A stretch of 35,016 nt of DNA from a virus, in the IMG/VR virus record IMGVR_UViG_3300025133_000352, positions 1-35,016 of that record; one strand, given 5' to 3'. Shown one piece after another: positions 1-8,481 of the stretch; position 1 is the first letter of the stretch, and each line of letters opens with the position of its first letter. The position numbers were made by a program, and so were the translations under genes. The notes beneath the pieces are model-generated. The model had not been told where the DNA came from. It ran no database searches and saw only the letters and a program-made list of their open reading frames with translations.

Positions 1-1428
1 GATCTTTACATTTCTCATCGGCCACTCGCCCTCTTCTAGGGCATGTACCTTAAAAAGCTGCTTTGTCGATCGTGTATAGTCGTAATCAGAGAATTGCTCT
101 GTGGCCTGACTGAGAATCCAGCCAGAAGATGCCGCAGAGTAAGCCTGTTGATTAACTCCACCTTCATAATCTGCACTATTGGTTCTTATTGGAACAATTG
201 CGCCGTACATGACATTGCTGGAAGCCATGGAAGATACTGTCGAACCCGACTCAGGCTGAGCGAGAAGACGCTCATTTGTTTGACCCAAGAAATATGGCTC
301 AACTGTTGACTCTAGGCTGCTATTGGTCTTTGTAGGATCGGTGTTAAATACTTTGCGAATAAACTTTTCTGAACCTTTGTCAAAGTTGAATTCAACTTTC
401 TTATATACGCCGTCGGCTCCGCCAGTGAAGGTCGACGAAATGGTGACGTTGGTGCAATTTTCTGTTATCGTGGTGTTACCATCAACGCCTGCGATGGCCT
501 GAGTGATTGTGAACGAGCCGCCAGAAACTGCGGAGCAGGCAATTTTACCGTTATGTCCAGCCGCGTTCAATATAGCGTCCCTTATAGAGCCTGCAATATC
601 ATCGGGGGCTGCGCCGTTTTCATCTCTATCAAACTGGTTGGCGGCGAAATTCTGATCGTTCTTTGCGATATATCGTATCAATGTTCCATCTGTAGAAACA
701 AGATCGATGTATTCATCGAGGCCGACGGCTCCTGCGACAGTTATTGTCGCAGTTGCTGCGACGGCGGTGGCGGTGGTGGCTGTGGTTGCAATTTCCATTA
801 CAAAGTTGTTACTCGAATTGGTCTTCAAAAATGCGCCAGCAGAGGAAGTACCATGTGCAAACGCACCAGCGCGAGAACCGTCATAACCAATATAAGAACC
901 AGAGAGTTTGAAAGCTGTGTCGCTGCCGGGTCGAGCATAGAATATTGCTGCCACTGATCCTGTGTTATATCCGTGCACGAATGTGTTAGTTGCATCTGCA
1001 GTGCTGCCACTTGGGGCCACAATAAGAGCGTATGCTCCGCCGTGGTTTGCCCCTCTGCCAACAGACCCCATTGTCCAACCAGCGAGACCAGCGGTGTTTG
1101 CAGAAGAATTAGCATCGCCAAGGAGGCGCATAAACGTCAAAGGTCCACCATTACGAAGGAAAGCCTTTGCTGCATAGGCGGCATATGTTGGAGAGGTATA
1201 ATTGCCGTCACGCCAGACATCTCCGCTGCCATCACCGGGAATTGGTTCTCCAAACAATTGGACAAACTCTTGAAAACTCTGAACTTCGACAGGACGAAGG
1301 GCAGGACCGCGTTCTGAGCGGCCAATAACTAATGGTCCAGAGGCCGCAGGCTCTGCTGGAACCCTAGATCTATCTATTTCTTGTAGAAAGACTCCGGGTG
1401 ATACGAATTTAAACTTGCTGGCAGACAT
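1..1428 (-). CDS. Tail sheath protein, second paralogue (3' end beyond window)
   Basis: This gene encodes the N-terminal 476 residues of a gp18-type contractile sheath subunit and is cut off by the window edge. The start is MSASKFKFVSPGVFLQEIDR, preceded by AAGGAG ten bases upstream. It is clearly homologous to the complete sheath gene just upstream: both contain GPL(V/I)IGRSERGP, FGEPIPG, SGDVWRDGNYTSPTYAAYAA and, later, an F-(K/R)-(V/L)-HA-(L/V)-EEG-x-WPMRN segment, here at the very end of the visible part. The middle region (about residues 110-330) diverges and is rich in Ala, Thr and Gly. Only 48 bases separate it from the upstream sheath gene and there is no terminator between them, so the two are probably co-transcribed. 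A complete, functional C-terminal domain cannot be confirmed here. Confidence 0.9.
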   Translation of the reverse strand, partial: MSASKFKFVSPGVFLQEIDRSRVPAEPAASGPLVIGRSERGPALRPVEVQSFQEFVQLFGEPIPGDGSGDVWRDGNYTSPTYAAYAAKAFLRNGGPLTFMRLLGDANSSANTAGLAGWTMGSVGRGANHGGAYALIVAPSGSTADATNTFVHGYNTGSVAAIFYARPGSDTAFKLSGSYIGYDGSRAGAFAHGTSSAGAFLKTNSSNNFVMEIATTATTATAVAATATITVAGAVGLDEYIDLVSTDGTLIRYIAKNDQNFAANQFDRDENGAAPDDIAGSIRDAILNAAGHNGKIACSAVSGGSFTITQAIAGVDGNTTITENCTNVTISSTFTGGADGVYKKVEFNFDKGSEKFIRKVFNTDPTKTNSSLESTVEPYFLGQTNERLLAQPESGSTVSSMASSNVMYGAIVPIRTNSADYEGGVNQQAYSAASSGWILSQATEQFSDYDYTRSTKQLFKVHALEEGEWPMRNVKI

Positions 1429-1476
1429 TAACTATTTTCTCCTTGTCTTTTCAAAAACTTACTTGCCTCTTTATAA

Positions 1477-4400
1477 TTAGTCATCAAAAGAAGCACCAGA
1501 TCTTGTAATAACAAAATCAATTGCGATAAATTCTACGGCCCTTGCTGGCTTTAAGAAAATCTTTGCGTACATAATATTTCTATCAATCATATCAGGTGTT
1601 GTGGTTGAATCATCAAGCACAACTCTAAAATCTGTAAGGCCGCCTGCTTGCCTGATAGAACCAAGAAGCGGATTAACCTGTGACAAGAACCTATTCCACG
1701 TTGCTTCTACGTTGTTGTCAAACAACAGTCTTGAAGAAATGAAAGATACTCGGCGCTTAATGAATAACATCAGGCGACGAACGTTAATTCGGTCCAAGGC
1801 AGAGGCTGCTTTCTGAAGAGTCTTTTGTCCGAAGACTGTAATTCCCTCATTCGCAAAGTCTGCGATTGGATTAATATCCAGAGCGTACAACTCGTCCCTA
1901 TCTGATCGGTCAAAACGATGAGTAAGGCCAGTAACACTAATGCCAGCTGCGCCGTCGGAAAGATTACCTCTATTATAACCTGCGGGAGAGAACCATGGAC
2001 CTGCTACTTTGTCGTTGTGGGCAAGAACGCCCGCGACTGCCACAGAAGGCGGCATCCACACTTTTCTACCGGAAATTGGCACTCCGATCCATGGTGCATA
2101 TGCAGCGCCATAGCTAGAATTAAGTGCTCTAGCTTTGTGACGACCTGTGATAACCGTGACTGCCTTTTTTCTAGTCATATAATCATCTGTCGACCAAGTC
2201 TTTGGCATATAAAGATTTGGAATGTCTACAATAGCGAGGGCGTCGGCTCTATTTTCACAAGTCGTGATCATATGATCTGTGATTGAAGCGTTTGTGATGC
2301 CCGGGGCCATAAGAGTATTGTACTCTGCAAACTCTGGGTCTGCTACTGTATCAATTGCTCTCTTTACTGTCTGATAAACTGAGTTTGATTCGTTCGTATC
2401 AGTTGAGATTCCCTTAAATTGTCCAGACTGGTCCTGACGGAGGGGGTCGCTTTCTTTAATATCCCAACCATCAAACCCACCAAACATTGGCATTGTGAAT
2501 CCCTTAACTCTTGGGATGTTACGAGAAACAGACCCCGTGATCCAAAAACTTCCACTTGCTCTGGAGTAAGACTGGTGCCCGCCAGTGCCTGCAGCTATCC
2601 CAGCCAATGATCCAATCGTCTGGCCGCCAGAACCTGAGTGCCAAACAAGATCCTGAGAGGCGTGATTACCTCCAGCAGTTGGAGGGCAAATGTCGTCCAT
2701 CGTGAAAAAGAACGATGCCGAAACATGCAAGTTAGAATCTGAAAGAGACCCGGGCAGTTTCCTGAGGTAGTCGACATAAGACTGGTTGTGCTCCTTGGAT
2801 CCCACAGAGACAGTATTGTCAACCCCAAAGTAAGCCTTTGTAGGCTGTAACCCGCCGGCGGAAGAGGAGACTCTGCATCTAAGGACAGGTTGACGAAGAC
2901 ATATACCAGTTAATGCATCTGGTGCAAGGCCGTCAGTGTTTCCGCCGAAAGCAATTCTCTTATTTGCTGCACCTTGGGTCATATTGGAGCCGCCGTCGCC
3001 ATTGTTTAATGTAACATTTCCCAAATCCGAACCCGGAGACATATAGGCAGCTGTGTCGGCGACGTTGTTATGAAACGGACCGTTTCTTCCGGGAGGACCA
3101 TGAGGGTTACCAGAGTTTATACCCACTGTATAAACGGCGGTATTTGTAGCGCTAGAAAGAAGATGGATCGGCATAAGCGAGGGTGGACCTTCAAACCCAA
3201 AGGGTAGTGCATCTTCATTCGCAGAACCATTTGATACTGCCGGGGAAACCTCGACTCTTATATAGTTAGACATATTTTCAAATTCGCCAACGAAAACCAA
3301 TCTTCTGTTCGTAGAGTCCCACTGAGCATAGGCATCTCCGATTCTTCTCGCTATATAATTCATTGAATCTGGGTTTAAGTCTAGGTTGTCGAACCTCTCT
3401 AGGACCTCTGGTTTGTTGTCGTTGTCTTTCGCGTTACGAACGACCAAACTGAACCTACCAAATGGATCAACATTGCTATTCTTAGGTGGTTTAACATTTT
3501 CGATTGAAATCTTAAGGTTCCGCATTGGCCATGTGCCTTCTTCAACTGCGTGAAGCCTAAACAATTTCTGCACAGAAGCGCTACTGGCCGGGTCAAAGCG
3601 ATCCCAGCTTCCGATATTTTGACTAAATACCCAACCGGAGCGCGCAGCGGAAGCTTCCTGTTGATTAATACCAAACGATGTTCCACCGGTGGCGGCAGAT
3701 TGTGCGAGGCCTGCCACAAATCCCATCATCTGAGCAGATGAGTTAACCGACGAGCCGGTGGGGAACAGGTTGAGTGTTTCATATGTTTCGCCCAAGAAGT
3801 ATTTTTCTGTTGCTGAGTGTATATTGGAGTTTGTTTTTGTTGGGTCTGTGTTGAAAACTTTACGGATAAACTTTTCTGAATTTCTGTCAAAATTGAACTC
3901 TATAAGGTTTTCAGCGCTGACGCCTGATGAGATGGCCATCAAAAAGTTACCAGAAGTATCTGACTTTACAATTCCGGCGTGACCATCAAGAGTAAGACTG
4001 GCCCCTTTTAAGTTTGTGGTTCCACGCAGACCAAATGTCAACCAATCGACAGAATTTGGATTAGCATAGAAAACAGCTGCCAGAGTACCTGTGGCTTCGG
4101 TGTCCGCGGCTGGGTTGCCCAATGGTGCAACGAAAAGACCGTAAGCGCCTTGGGGGTCTGTACTGTCGTTGGTTGCTGCTCCGCCGTTGTTGGAGATAGT
4201 TCCAAAATTCCAGCCGGCTTGTGCGTCATCGGTGGTAGAGGCTTGTGCATCTTCTGTACCCATAAGCCTAAGGAAGGTTACAGGCCCGCCATTCTTTAAA
4301 AAGGCTTTTGCAGCATAGGCAGCATAGGTCGGGGATGTATAATTTCCATCTCTCCATACATCTCCACTTGTTCCGCCGGGGATGGGCTCACCAAAGACTT

Positions 4401-4569
4401 CTGTAAACTCCTGAAAAGACCTTACAGAAATAGGTCTCATTCCCGGTCCTCGTTCTGACCGCCCTATAATAAGAGGGCCTACGTCGGCTTGTTCCGCAGG
4501 AAGCCTTGACTTGTCTATTTCTTCGAGGAAAACACCGGGGGAAATGAATTTAAACTTGCTAGCAGACAT
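1477..4569 (-). CDS. Tail sheath protein, gp18-like, 1030 aa
   Basis: This is the contractile tail sheath subunit, which polymerises around the tail tube and contracts to drive infection. The C-terminal third carries conserved gp18-family blocks: WFSPAGYNRG, RDELYALDINPIADF, DRINVRRLMLFIKRR, then RVVLDDSTTTPDMIDRNIMY and a final ARAVEFIAIDF. These match T4 gp18 in order. The protein is 1030 aa against 659 aa in T4. The extra length lies mainly in the middle (roughly residues 120-720), as inserted, probably surface-exposed domains. The start MSASKFKF has GGAG upstream. A terminator and an ACTATTTA motif lie upstream, so the gene probably begins its own late transcript, which continues into the second sheath gene. 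Confidence 0.95.
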   Translation of the reverse strand: MSASKFKFISPGVFLEEIDKSRLPAEQADVGPLIIGRSERGPGMRPISVRSFQEFTEVFGEPIPGGTSGDVWRDGNYTSPTYAAYAAKAFLKNGGPVTFLRLMGTEDAQASTTDDAQAGWNFGTISNNGGAATNDSTDPQGAYGLFVAPLGNPAADTEATGTLAAVFYANPNSVDWLTFGLRGTTNLKGASLTLDGHAGIVKSDTSGNFLMAISSGVSAENLIEFNFDRNSEKFIRKVFNTDPTKTNSNIHSATEKYFLGETYETLNLFPTGSSVNSSAQMMGFVAGLAQSAATGGTSFGINQQEASAARSGWVFSQNIGSWDRFDPASSASVQKLFRLHAVEEGTWPMRNLKISIENVKPPKNSNVDPFGRFSLVVRNAKDNDNKPEVLERFDNLDLNPDSMNYIARRIGDAYAQWDSTNRRLVFVGEFENMSNYIRVEVSPAVSNGSANEDALPFGFEGPPSLMPIHLLSSATNTAVYTVGINSGNPHGPPGRNGPFHNNVADTAAYMSPGSDLGNVTLNNGDGGSNMTQGAANKRIAFGGNTDGLAPDALTGICLRQPVLRCRVSSSAGGLQPTKAYFGVDNTVSVGSKEHNQSYVDYLRKLPGSLSDSNLHVSASFFFTMDDICPPTAGGNHASQDLVWHSGSGGQTIGSLAGIAAGTGGHQSYSRASGSFWITGSVSRNIPRVKGFTMPMFGGFDGWDIKESDPLRQDQSGQFKGISTDTNESNSVYQTVKRAIDTVADPEFAEYNTLMAPGITNASITDHMITTCENRADALAIVDIPNLYMPKTWSTDDYMTRKKAVTVITGRHKARALNSSYGAAYAPWIGVPISGRKVWMPPSVAVAGVLAHNDKVAGPWFSPAGYNRGNLSDGAAGISVTGLTHRFDRSDRDELYALDINPIADFANEGITVFGQKTLQKAASALDRINVRRLMLFIKRRVSFISSRLLFDNNVEATWNRFLSQVNPLLGSIRQAGGLTDFRVVLDDSTTTPDMIDRNIMYAKIFLKPARAVEFIAIDFVITRSGASFDD

Positions 4570-4658
4570 ATGATCACTTTCTCCATTCTTGAACTATACC
4601 ACAAACGCTCACTAATTTTCAGGTAAAAAACGGAGCATATAATTATACTTTTCTAAGA

Positions 4659-4666
4659 TAAATAGT
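4659..4666 (-). promoter_or_regulatory. ACTATTTA motif upstream of the tail sheath gene (candidate late promoter)
   Basis: The octamer ACTATTTA on the minus strand lies 89 bases before the sheath start and just past the strong terminator of the preceding fibre gene. A TATAAT hexamer follows 13 bases after the octamer. It is one of six intergenic copies in this window. The role as a promoter is inferred from its recurrence and placement. Confidence 0.5.
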
Positions 4667-4724
4667 TATTCAAAAGATGAAATGACACCCTATTATCAAA
4701 ATAAGGCACTAGACACAAAAGAAA

Positions 4725-4748
4725 GGACCCACTCCGAAGAGTGGGCCC
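4725..4748 (-). terminator. Intrinsic terminator after the 900-aa fibre gene
   Basis: On the minus strand a 10-bp stem (GGGCCCACTC with GAGTGGGTCC, including one G-U pair) closes a TTCG tetraloop. It is followed directly by TTTCTTTT. It begins 27 bases past the stop codon of the 900-aa fibre gene. The plus strand lacks a T tract, so it acts in the direction of the genes. Confidence 0.9.
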
Positions 4749-4774
4749 CAAAAATCACACACAAAGTAATAATA

Positions 4775-7477
4775 TTACTTGGCGATGAAGTGGAAGGTCA
4801 ACACATCGTTTGCTTCCATCTCTGAATAGAGGTTGGTACTAGCTGTGAAGTAGGCATCACCAGAATTGAGTATGCCAACAGCACCGTCGTCGTTTGTTGC
4901 GTCCGAAGAATCAAGCAACTGACCGTTGTGGAAAACCATAACGCCTGCTGCACTGATTGGATCCTCAGCACTAGAGCCAGAGACCTGAATAACGCTGAAA
5001 TCGCCGGATGGGACGGAAGCATGAAGTTCGGCCTTTGTCACTCGCTGAACGATAGGCTTAATAGCAATTGTGACAGTCGTACCACTTGCGGAAGTACTAA
5101 CACCGTCGCCGCCCGCTATAGTAAGGGTTTCACTGTCCAAGTCAACGTCAATGGTACCACTGTCAGAAGTGATGTCCATATCCTGTCCAGTCAACTGAGC
5201 GTCTACATACGCTTTGATCGACTGCTGAGTTGCCAATGCGGTAGCACTATCGGTACCCATACCATCTTCATCAAGAATGGTGGTAACTCTAGCGCCAGTA
5301 CCAACTTGCAGACCAGAATCACTAAGATTCATGCGAGCGGTACCGCCCGTTTCAAATGACTGGGTATCTGTACCAAAAGCAATCTTATTATTAACATCGC
5401 CAGTGTGAACAAGATCACCTGCCATAGAGAGGGTGCCAGCAACTGCAGCGTCACCAGTAACCGAAAGGTTATCGTTGACTGTAGTTTCTGAGGTTGAGTG
5501 GCCGATCGAAACCGCTACGCCGCTTGTCGCAGTAGCAAGATTCAAACCACCTGTGCCATCAATAGCAACTGCTCCGCCGTCAGCGTCCATGTCGATTGTT
5601 GCACCGCCAATAGTCAATGCTGCGTCGGAATCCACTGTAACTGCTGCAGCGCCGTCGACGACGAATGCGCCGGCAGATGCCAAAGTAGCTCCAGTGCCAC
5701 CATCGTGAGTGATTGTCACGTCCTTACCAGCGCCGAGACCGAGTACGGCCGAGTCGCTCAGTAGGAATACGTCATCGCCAGCAATGATGTCCTTAGCAAC
5801 ACTCAAACCGCCGTCGGTCTGCAAAGCGCCGTCGGTTGTTGAGGTAGCTTCAGTAGTGTCATCGGTGATGAGCCTACCACTAGCTGTAATGGCAGCAGCA
5901 GTAAGTGCAGCGACTCGAAGAGGCGCATAACCACTGATGGTAACGTTACCAGAAGTGGAAGCATCTTCTTCGTCACAAGCAATGAAAGCGAAAGTGTCAG
6001 CAGATTCATCCCAAAGCATAGCCTTGTTAGCCTTATCTGCAGCAGATCCGTTACCACGTGAAATGACAAGACCCTGATCTAATGAAGGAGATGCAGTCTG
6101 GCCCTTGTTCAGCTTGATAAGCGGGTCTTCAACCAACATGTTTGAAGCAGAAACAGTGACGGTTGCACCGTTTACTGTAAGATCACCAGTAACAACAAGG
6201 TTATCGTTGACTGTGGTCTCTGAAGTTGAGTGACCAATTGAAATTGCCACTCCGCTAGTTGCAGTACCAAGGTTTACACCGCCGGTACCATCGATAGCAA
6301 CGGCTCCACCGTCAGCGTCCATGTCAATCGATGCGCCACCAACAACCAGTGCAGCGTCCGAATCTACTGTAACTGCGCCTGCGCCATCAAGAATGAAAGC
6401 ACCTGCCGAAGCTAGTGTAGCTCCAGTTCCACCGTCATGCGTAATTGTTACATCCTTACCAGCACCAAGACCAAGAACAGCCGAGTCACTTAACAAGAAT
6501 ACATCATCACCAGCAATAATGTCTTTGACAACACTCAAGCCACCGTCGGTCTGTAGAGAGCCGTCGGTTGTTGAAGTAGCTTCTGTGGCATCATCAACAA
6601 GTAATCTACCTGTAATGTTCAAGTTGTCAGCAACGGTAACTTCAGAAGTACTGTGACCAATAGTAACGGCAATGCCGCTAGTTTCGGTTGCGATCTTCAG
6701 TGCACCTTCTGCGTTTGTAATATAGGAATTCGTACCATCATGATAAAGCTGCAAGTCGGAACCAGTACCGAGCTTGAGGTTCTTACTGTCAGCCATTGTA
6801 ATGTGGTGGCTAGTGAAGTCCAGAGCACTAGTGCTAAGGATGACACCGTTAGAGCCACCCGAATCGATGAGCTGTAGGTTGCCACCACTCGTTGCGGCGA
6901 AGCGGTTGTTGCCGCCTGAGTCCTTAATACGACCATTGGTACCAAGCTTGATGCTATCCTCAAAAATGGCGAGGTTATCACCTTCGTCAAGTTTAAGCAT
7001 CTCGTTACCATTTGAGTCCTTGAATACCATGTCTTCGCTAGCGGTACCACACTCGATTGAAGCAACGCCGCCAGATCCCCACTTGAAAACTAACCCGGGG
7101 CTAGAGCCCTTGTAGAATTTCGCTGCTGGGGCTGAAAAATCAGAGTGAAAGTTGAAACAAACCCCACTGGTTTGGCCAGCGCTAAACTTAAGACCTGCAC
7201 TACCGCTGAGGTCCAATCGACCTGTACCGGGGGCACTGATGTTTGAATCTGCACTGTTGAACTGTAGTTCTCTTGTACTGTTGAGTAGAAGACCTTCGTC
7301 TGCTACATGTGTGAGCGAAACGTCTTGGTCTGCACCAAGATAAATCACACCTCCGTCAGACAGATAGAGATCTGCCCATTCAGCTGAAGTGCTACCAAGA
7401 GCGGCACCATTAGCTGAAGCTGGAACTAGATCTGTTGCGATCTCCAGCTGCTTATTATTAATCCTTGTCCTTGCCAT
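4775..7477 (-). CDS. Repetitive tail fibre / virion structural protein, 900 aa
   Basis: This is a long beta-rich protein of the kind found in fibres and appendages of aquatic T4-like phages. The N-terminus (MARTRINNKQLEI) is followed by low-complexity Asp/Gly/Thr/Ser-rich beta repeats. A module of about 135 residues with IAGDDVFLLSDSAVLGLGAG, HDGGTGATLASAGAF, DMDADGGAVAIDGTGG and IGHSTSETTVNDNL occurs twice, around residues 293-428 and 537-672. An LTHV-x-D-x-GLLL element near residue 55 recurs in the 645-aa protein at 16034-17971. The C-terminal end contains VMVFHNGQLL and a final LTFHFIAK, resembling the last domain of the 382-aa neck-region protein. Position directly before the sheath genes suggests a virion-attached fibre. 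No enzymatic motif is visible. The start has AGGAGA upstream. Confidence 0.8.
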   Translation of the reverse strand: MARTRINNKQLEIATDLVPASANGAALGSTSAEWADLYLSDGGVIYLGADQDVSLTHVADEGLLLNSTRELQFNSADSNISAPGTGRLDLSGSAGLKFSAGQTSGVCFNFHSDFSAPAAKFYKGSSPGLVFKWGSGGVASIECGTASEDMVFKDSNGNEMLKLDEGDNLAIFEDSIKLGTNGRIKDSGGNNRFAATSGGNLQLIDSGGSNGVILSTSALDFTSHHITMADSKNLKLGTGSDLQLYHDGTNSYITNAEGALKIATETSGIAVTIGHSTSEVTVADNLNITGRLLVDDATEATSTTDGSLQTDGGLSVVKDIIAGDDVFLLSDSAVLGLGAGKDVTITHDGGTGATLASAGAFILDGAGAVTVDSDAALVVGGASIDMDADGGAVAIDGTGGVNLGTATSGVAISIGHSTSETTVNDNLVVTGDLTVNGATVTVSASNMLVEDPLIKLNKGQTASPSLDQGLVISRGNGSAADKANKAMLWDESADTFAFIACDEEDASTSGNVTISGYAPLRVAALTAAAITASGRLITDDTTEATSTTDGALQTDGGLSVAKDIIAGDDVFLLSDSAVLGLGAGKDVTITHDGGTGATLASAGAFVVDGAAAVTVDSDAALTIGGATIDMDADGGAVAIDGTGGLNLATATSGVAVSIGHSTSETTVNDNLSVTGDAAVAGTLSMAGDLVHTGDVNNKIAFGTDTQSFETGGTARMNLSDSGLQVGTGARVTTILDEDGMGTDSATALATQQSIKAYVDAQLTGQDMDITSDSGTIDVDLDSETLTIAGGDGVSTSASGTTVTIAIKPIVQRVTKAELHASVPSGDFSVIQVSGSSAEDPISAAGVMVFHNGQLLDSSDATNDDGAVGILNSGDAYFTASTNLYSEMEANDVLTFHFIAK
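5461..6598 (-). repeat. Two direct copies of a ~405-bp fibre module, offset 732 bp
   Basis: Bases 5461-5866 and 6193-6598 are similar in sequence and lie exactly 732 bases (244 codons) apart, so the duplication is in frame. They encode the two near-identical beta modules of the 900-aa fibre. Differences are mostly at third codon positions, indicating selection on the protein since duplication. Confidence 0.85.
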
Positions 7478-7599
7478 TAGTTTTTTTCTCCTATTGAATA
7501 TAATGGTTTATGGCAAACTATAACATACTCATACGATACTTAACTGGGCAAACGAAGTGGAATTAAACTGAAACGGATATTAACGCAAAAAGGTCTTTT

Positions 7600-7833
7600 T
7601 TAGCGCCGATCAAAGAGGAGTTTTTTTAAATTTCTTATATGATTGTCGAATTTACAAAAATCAGAATTAACAAACTCTAAAGATTTTGATTCACAATCGT
7701 TGTCAAGATCTTCAAATTCAAAGCGGAATCTTCCATTTTGGTCTCTTGTGCACAATAAGAGCTTTTTACCTAAAAGCTGTAAATATGCAGCGATCCCTAT
7801 ATCGGAAGTAACAAATTTGTTTGCATCATTCAT
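7600..7833 (-). CDS. Small conserved phage protein, DUF5659-like, 77 aa
   Basis: The sequence reads KFVTSDIGIAAYLQLLGKKL, then a charged stretch RDQNGRFRFEFEDLDND, then FCKFDNHIRNLKKLLFDRR. This is the pattern of the DUF5659 family of small phage proteins: a TSD-(I/L)-x-x-AAYL opening, a lysine-rich turn, an FxFED strand pair and a C-terminal helix. Its biochemical role is unknown to me. The ribosome-binding site is weak. It lies between a structured non-coding region and the 900-aa fibre gene. Family assignment is from memory of the pattern. Confidence 0.7.
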   Translation of the reverse strand: MNDANKFVTSDIGIAAYLQLLGKKLLLCTRDQNGRFRFEFEDLDNDCESKSLEFVNSDFCKFDNHIRNLKKLLFDRR

Positions 7834-7892
7834 TTAAATGTACCCATCATTCTTCTTGGCTGTTATTATTATTTTCAGTGTTTGATAGTAAG

Positions 7893-8027
7893 TAGTGTGA
7901 GGGTATCGTAAACCCGAAAGAAAACAGGCGTTGAGGCCTGAAACAAACCCGTCGTCAGGAAGTAGACAGGACTCTGTAACGAAAAGTGTACTCACCTGCT
8001 ACCACATGGTAACAAGTGAACACACTA
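7893..8027 (-). ncRNA. Structured intergenic RNA region of unknown function
   Basis: This 206-base gap has no usable reading frame but is full of inverted repeats. A 7-bp outer stem (7893-7899 with 8021-8027) encloses several elements. The first is a hairpin at 7990-8017 whose minus-strand RNA has a continuous 12-bp stem around an AUGU loop, with two G-U pairs that would be C-A mismatches on the plus strand. The others are a CAGGC/GCCTG hairpin at 7925-7940 followed by a T-rich tract, and a GGGT/ACCC hairpin at 7901-7915. A CCTGA/TCAGG pairing would compete with the CAGGC hairpin. The G-U pairs favour a minus-strand RNA. I match it to no known RNA family. Confidence 0.5.
7911..7940 (-). terminator. 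Weak intrinsic terminator candidate inside the structured region
   Basis: On the minus strand CAGGC pairs with GCCTG around a six-base loop, followed by TTTTCTTTC. The stem is only 5 bp, so it would be a weak terminator, or a conditional one given the competing upstream pairing. Confidence 0.35.
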
Positions 8028-8039
8028 GAAGGCTGGAGA

Positions 8040-8432
8040 TTAGTTGTTGGTTTCGTCGTCGAAATCTCTAATGACAAATTTGGCTGAGCCGCCTTCCTCA
8101 TCAGGTAAATTAAGATAACAATCAACATCTTCAGAAATGTTAGTTTCTGATCGGAGACGCTGAACCTCGTTCTGGATGGCTGTCTGGGCTTCTCCGAGAT
8201 TTCGAAGAATTCCTGTCTTGCGACGTTCAAACTCTGCGGTTAACTGGCCAAGTTGGGTTTCGGCCATCGAAAGATTGCCTCGATTAAAAAGTACTGTCTG
8301 TACGTTTTCCCATGGAACCTCTACAGTTCCTTCCGTAATCTTCTCCACAGTAGTTTCTGTGGTTTCTGTGGTTTCTGTGGTTTCTGTGGTTTCTGTCACA
8401 GTATCTTCTGTGTTGCTATTTTTTTCAGACAT
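8040..8432 (-). CDS. Hypothetical protein with (ETT)n linker, 130 aa
   Basis: The start is taken at MSEKNSNTED because AAAGGAGG sits just upstream. An in-frame ATG 48 bases earlier lacks such a site. Residues 1-30 are an acidic, Thr-rich linker with repeated ETT units. The rest is a folded-looking region with a predicted helix of about 45 residues (roughly AETQLGQLTAEFERRKTG onward) and a short acidic tail ending DDETNN. No family is recognised. It follows the gp15-like gene and precedes the structured RNA, within the tail gene block. A sigma-70-like promoter candidate lies about 50 bases upstream of the start. Confidence 0.75.
   Translation of the reverse strand: MSEKNSNTEDTVTETTETTETTETTETTVEKITEGTVEVPWENVQTVLFNRGNLSMAETQLGQLTAEFERRKTGILRNLGEAQTAIQNEVQRLRSETNISEDVDCYLNLPDEEGGSAKFVIRDFDDETNN
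8354..8396 (-). repeat. 9-bp in-frame tandem repeat coding for ETT
   Basis: The plus-strand unit tttctgtgg occurs four times without error from 8354 to 8389, with a partial fifth copy to 8396. Each unit adds Glu-Thr-Thr to the linker of the 130-aa protein, so changes in copy number keep the frame. Confidence 0.9.
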
Positions 8433-8481
8433 AATAACCTCCTTTATATTTGTTATGCATGCATGCCTATGAAGCAACACT

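Noticed and set aside
4570-4660. Classical sigma-70 promoter using TTGAAT and TATAAT before the sheath gene
   Set aside because: The two boxes are 20 bases apart, too far for a standard promoter. The TATAAT is noted only with the ACTATTTA motif.
5433-6656. Plus-strand open frames of 70-110 codons across the fibre gene
   Set aside because: They mirror the repetitive, Ala/Asp/Thr-rich minus-strand fibre gene, lack ribosome-binding sites and have low-complexity Ser/Ala/Pro translations. Similar mirror frames at 14772-15326, 17226-17720 and 25097-25588 were dropped for the same reason.
7585-7606. AAAAAG/CTTTTT inverted repeat after the 77-aa gene as a terminator
   Set aside because: It is only A-T pairs with a two- to four-base loop, so it is too weak to call.
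7960-7980. CUGACGA element in the structured RNA, reminiscent of a hammerhead ribozyme core
   Set aside because: The required GAAA box and three-way junction pairing are not found downstream on the same strand.
7955-8230. 91-codon minus-strand frame running into the structured gap
   Set aside because: It overlaps the 130-aa gene in another frame, has no ribosome-binding site, and its translation is unlike a protein. The gap part is better explained by RNA structure.
8453-8466. ATGCATGCATGC palindrome in the gap before the 130-aa gene
   Set aside because: A short self-complementary run with no partner, no repeat elsewhere that I can see and no clear role.
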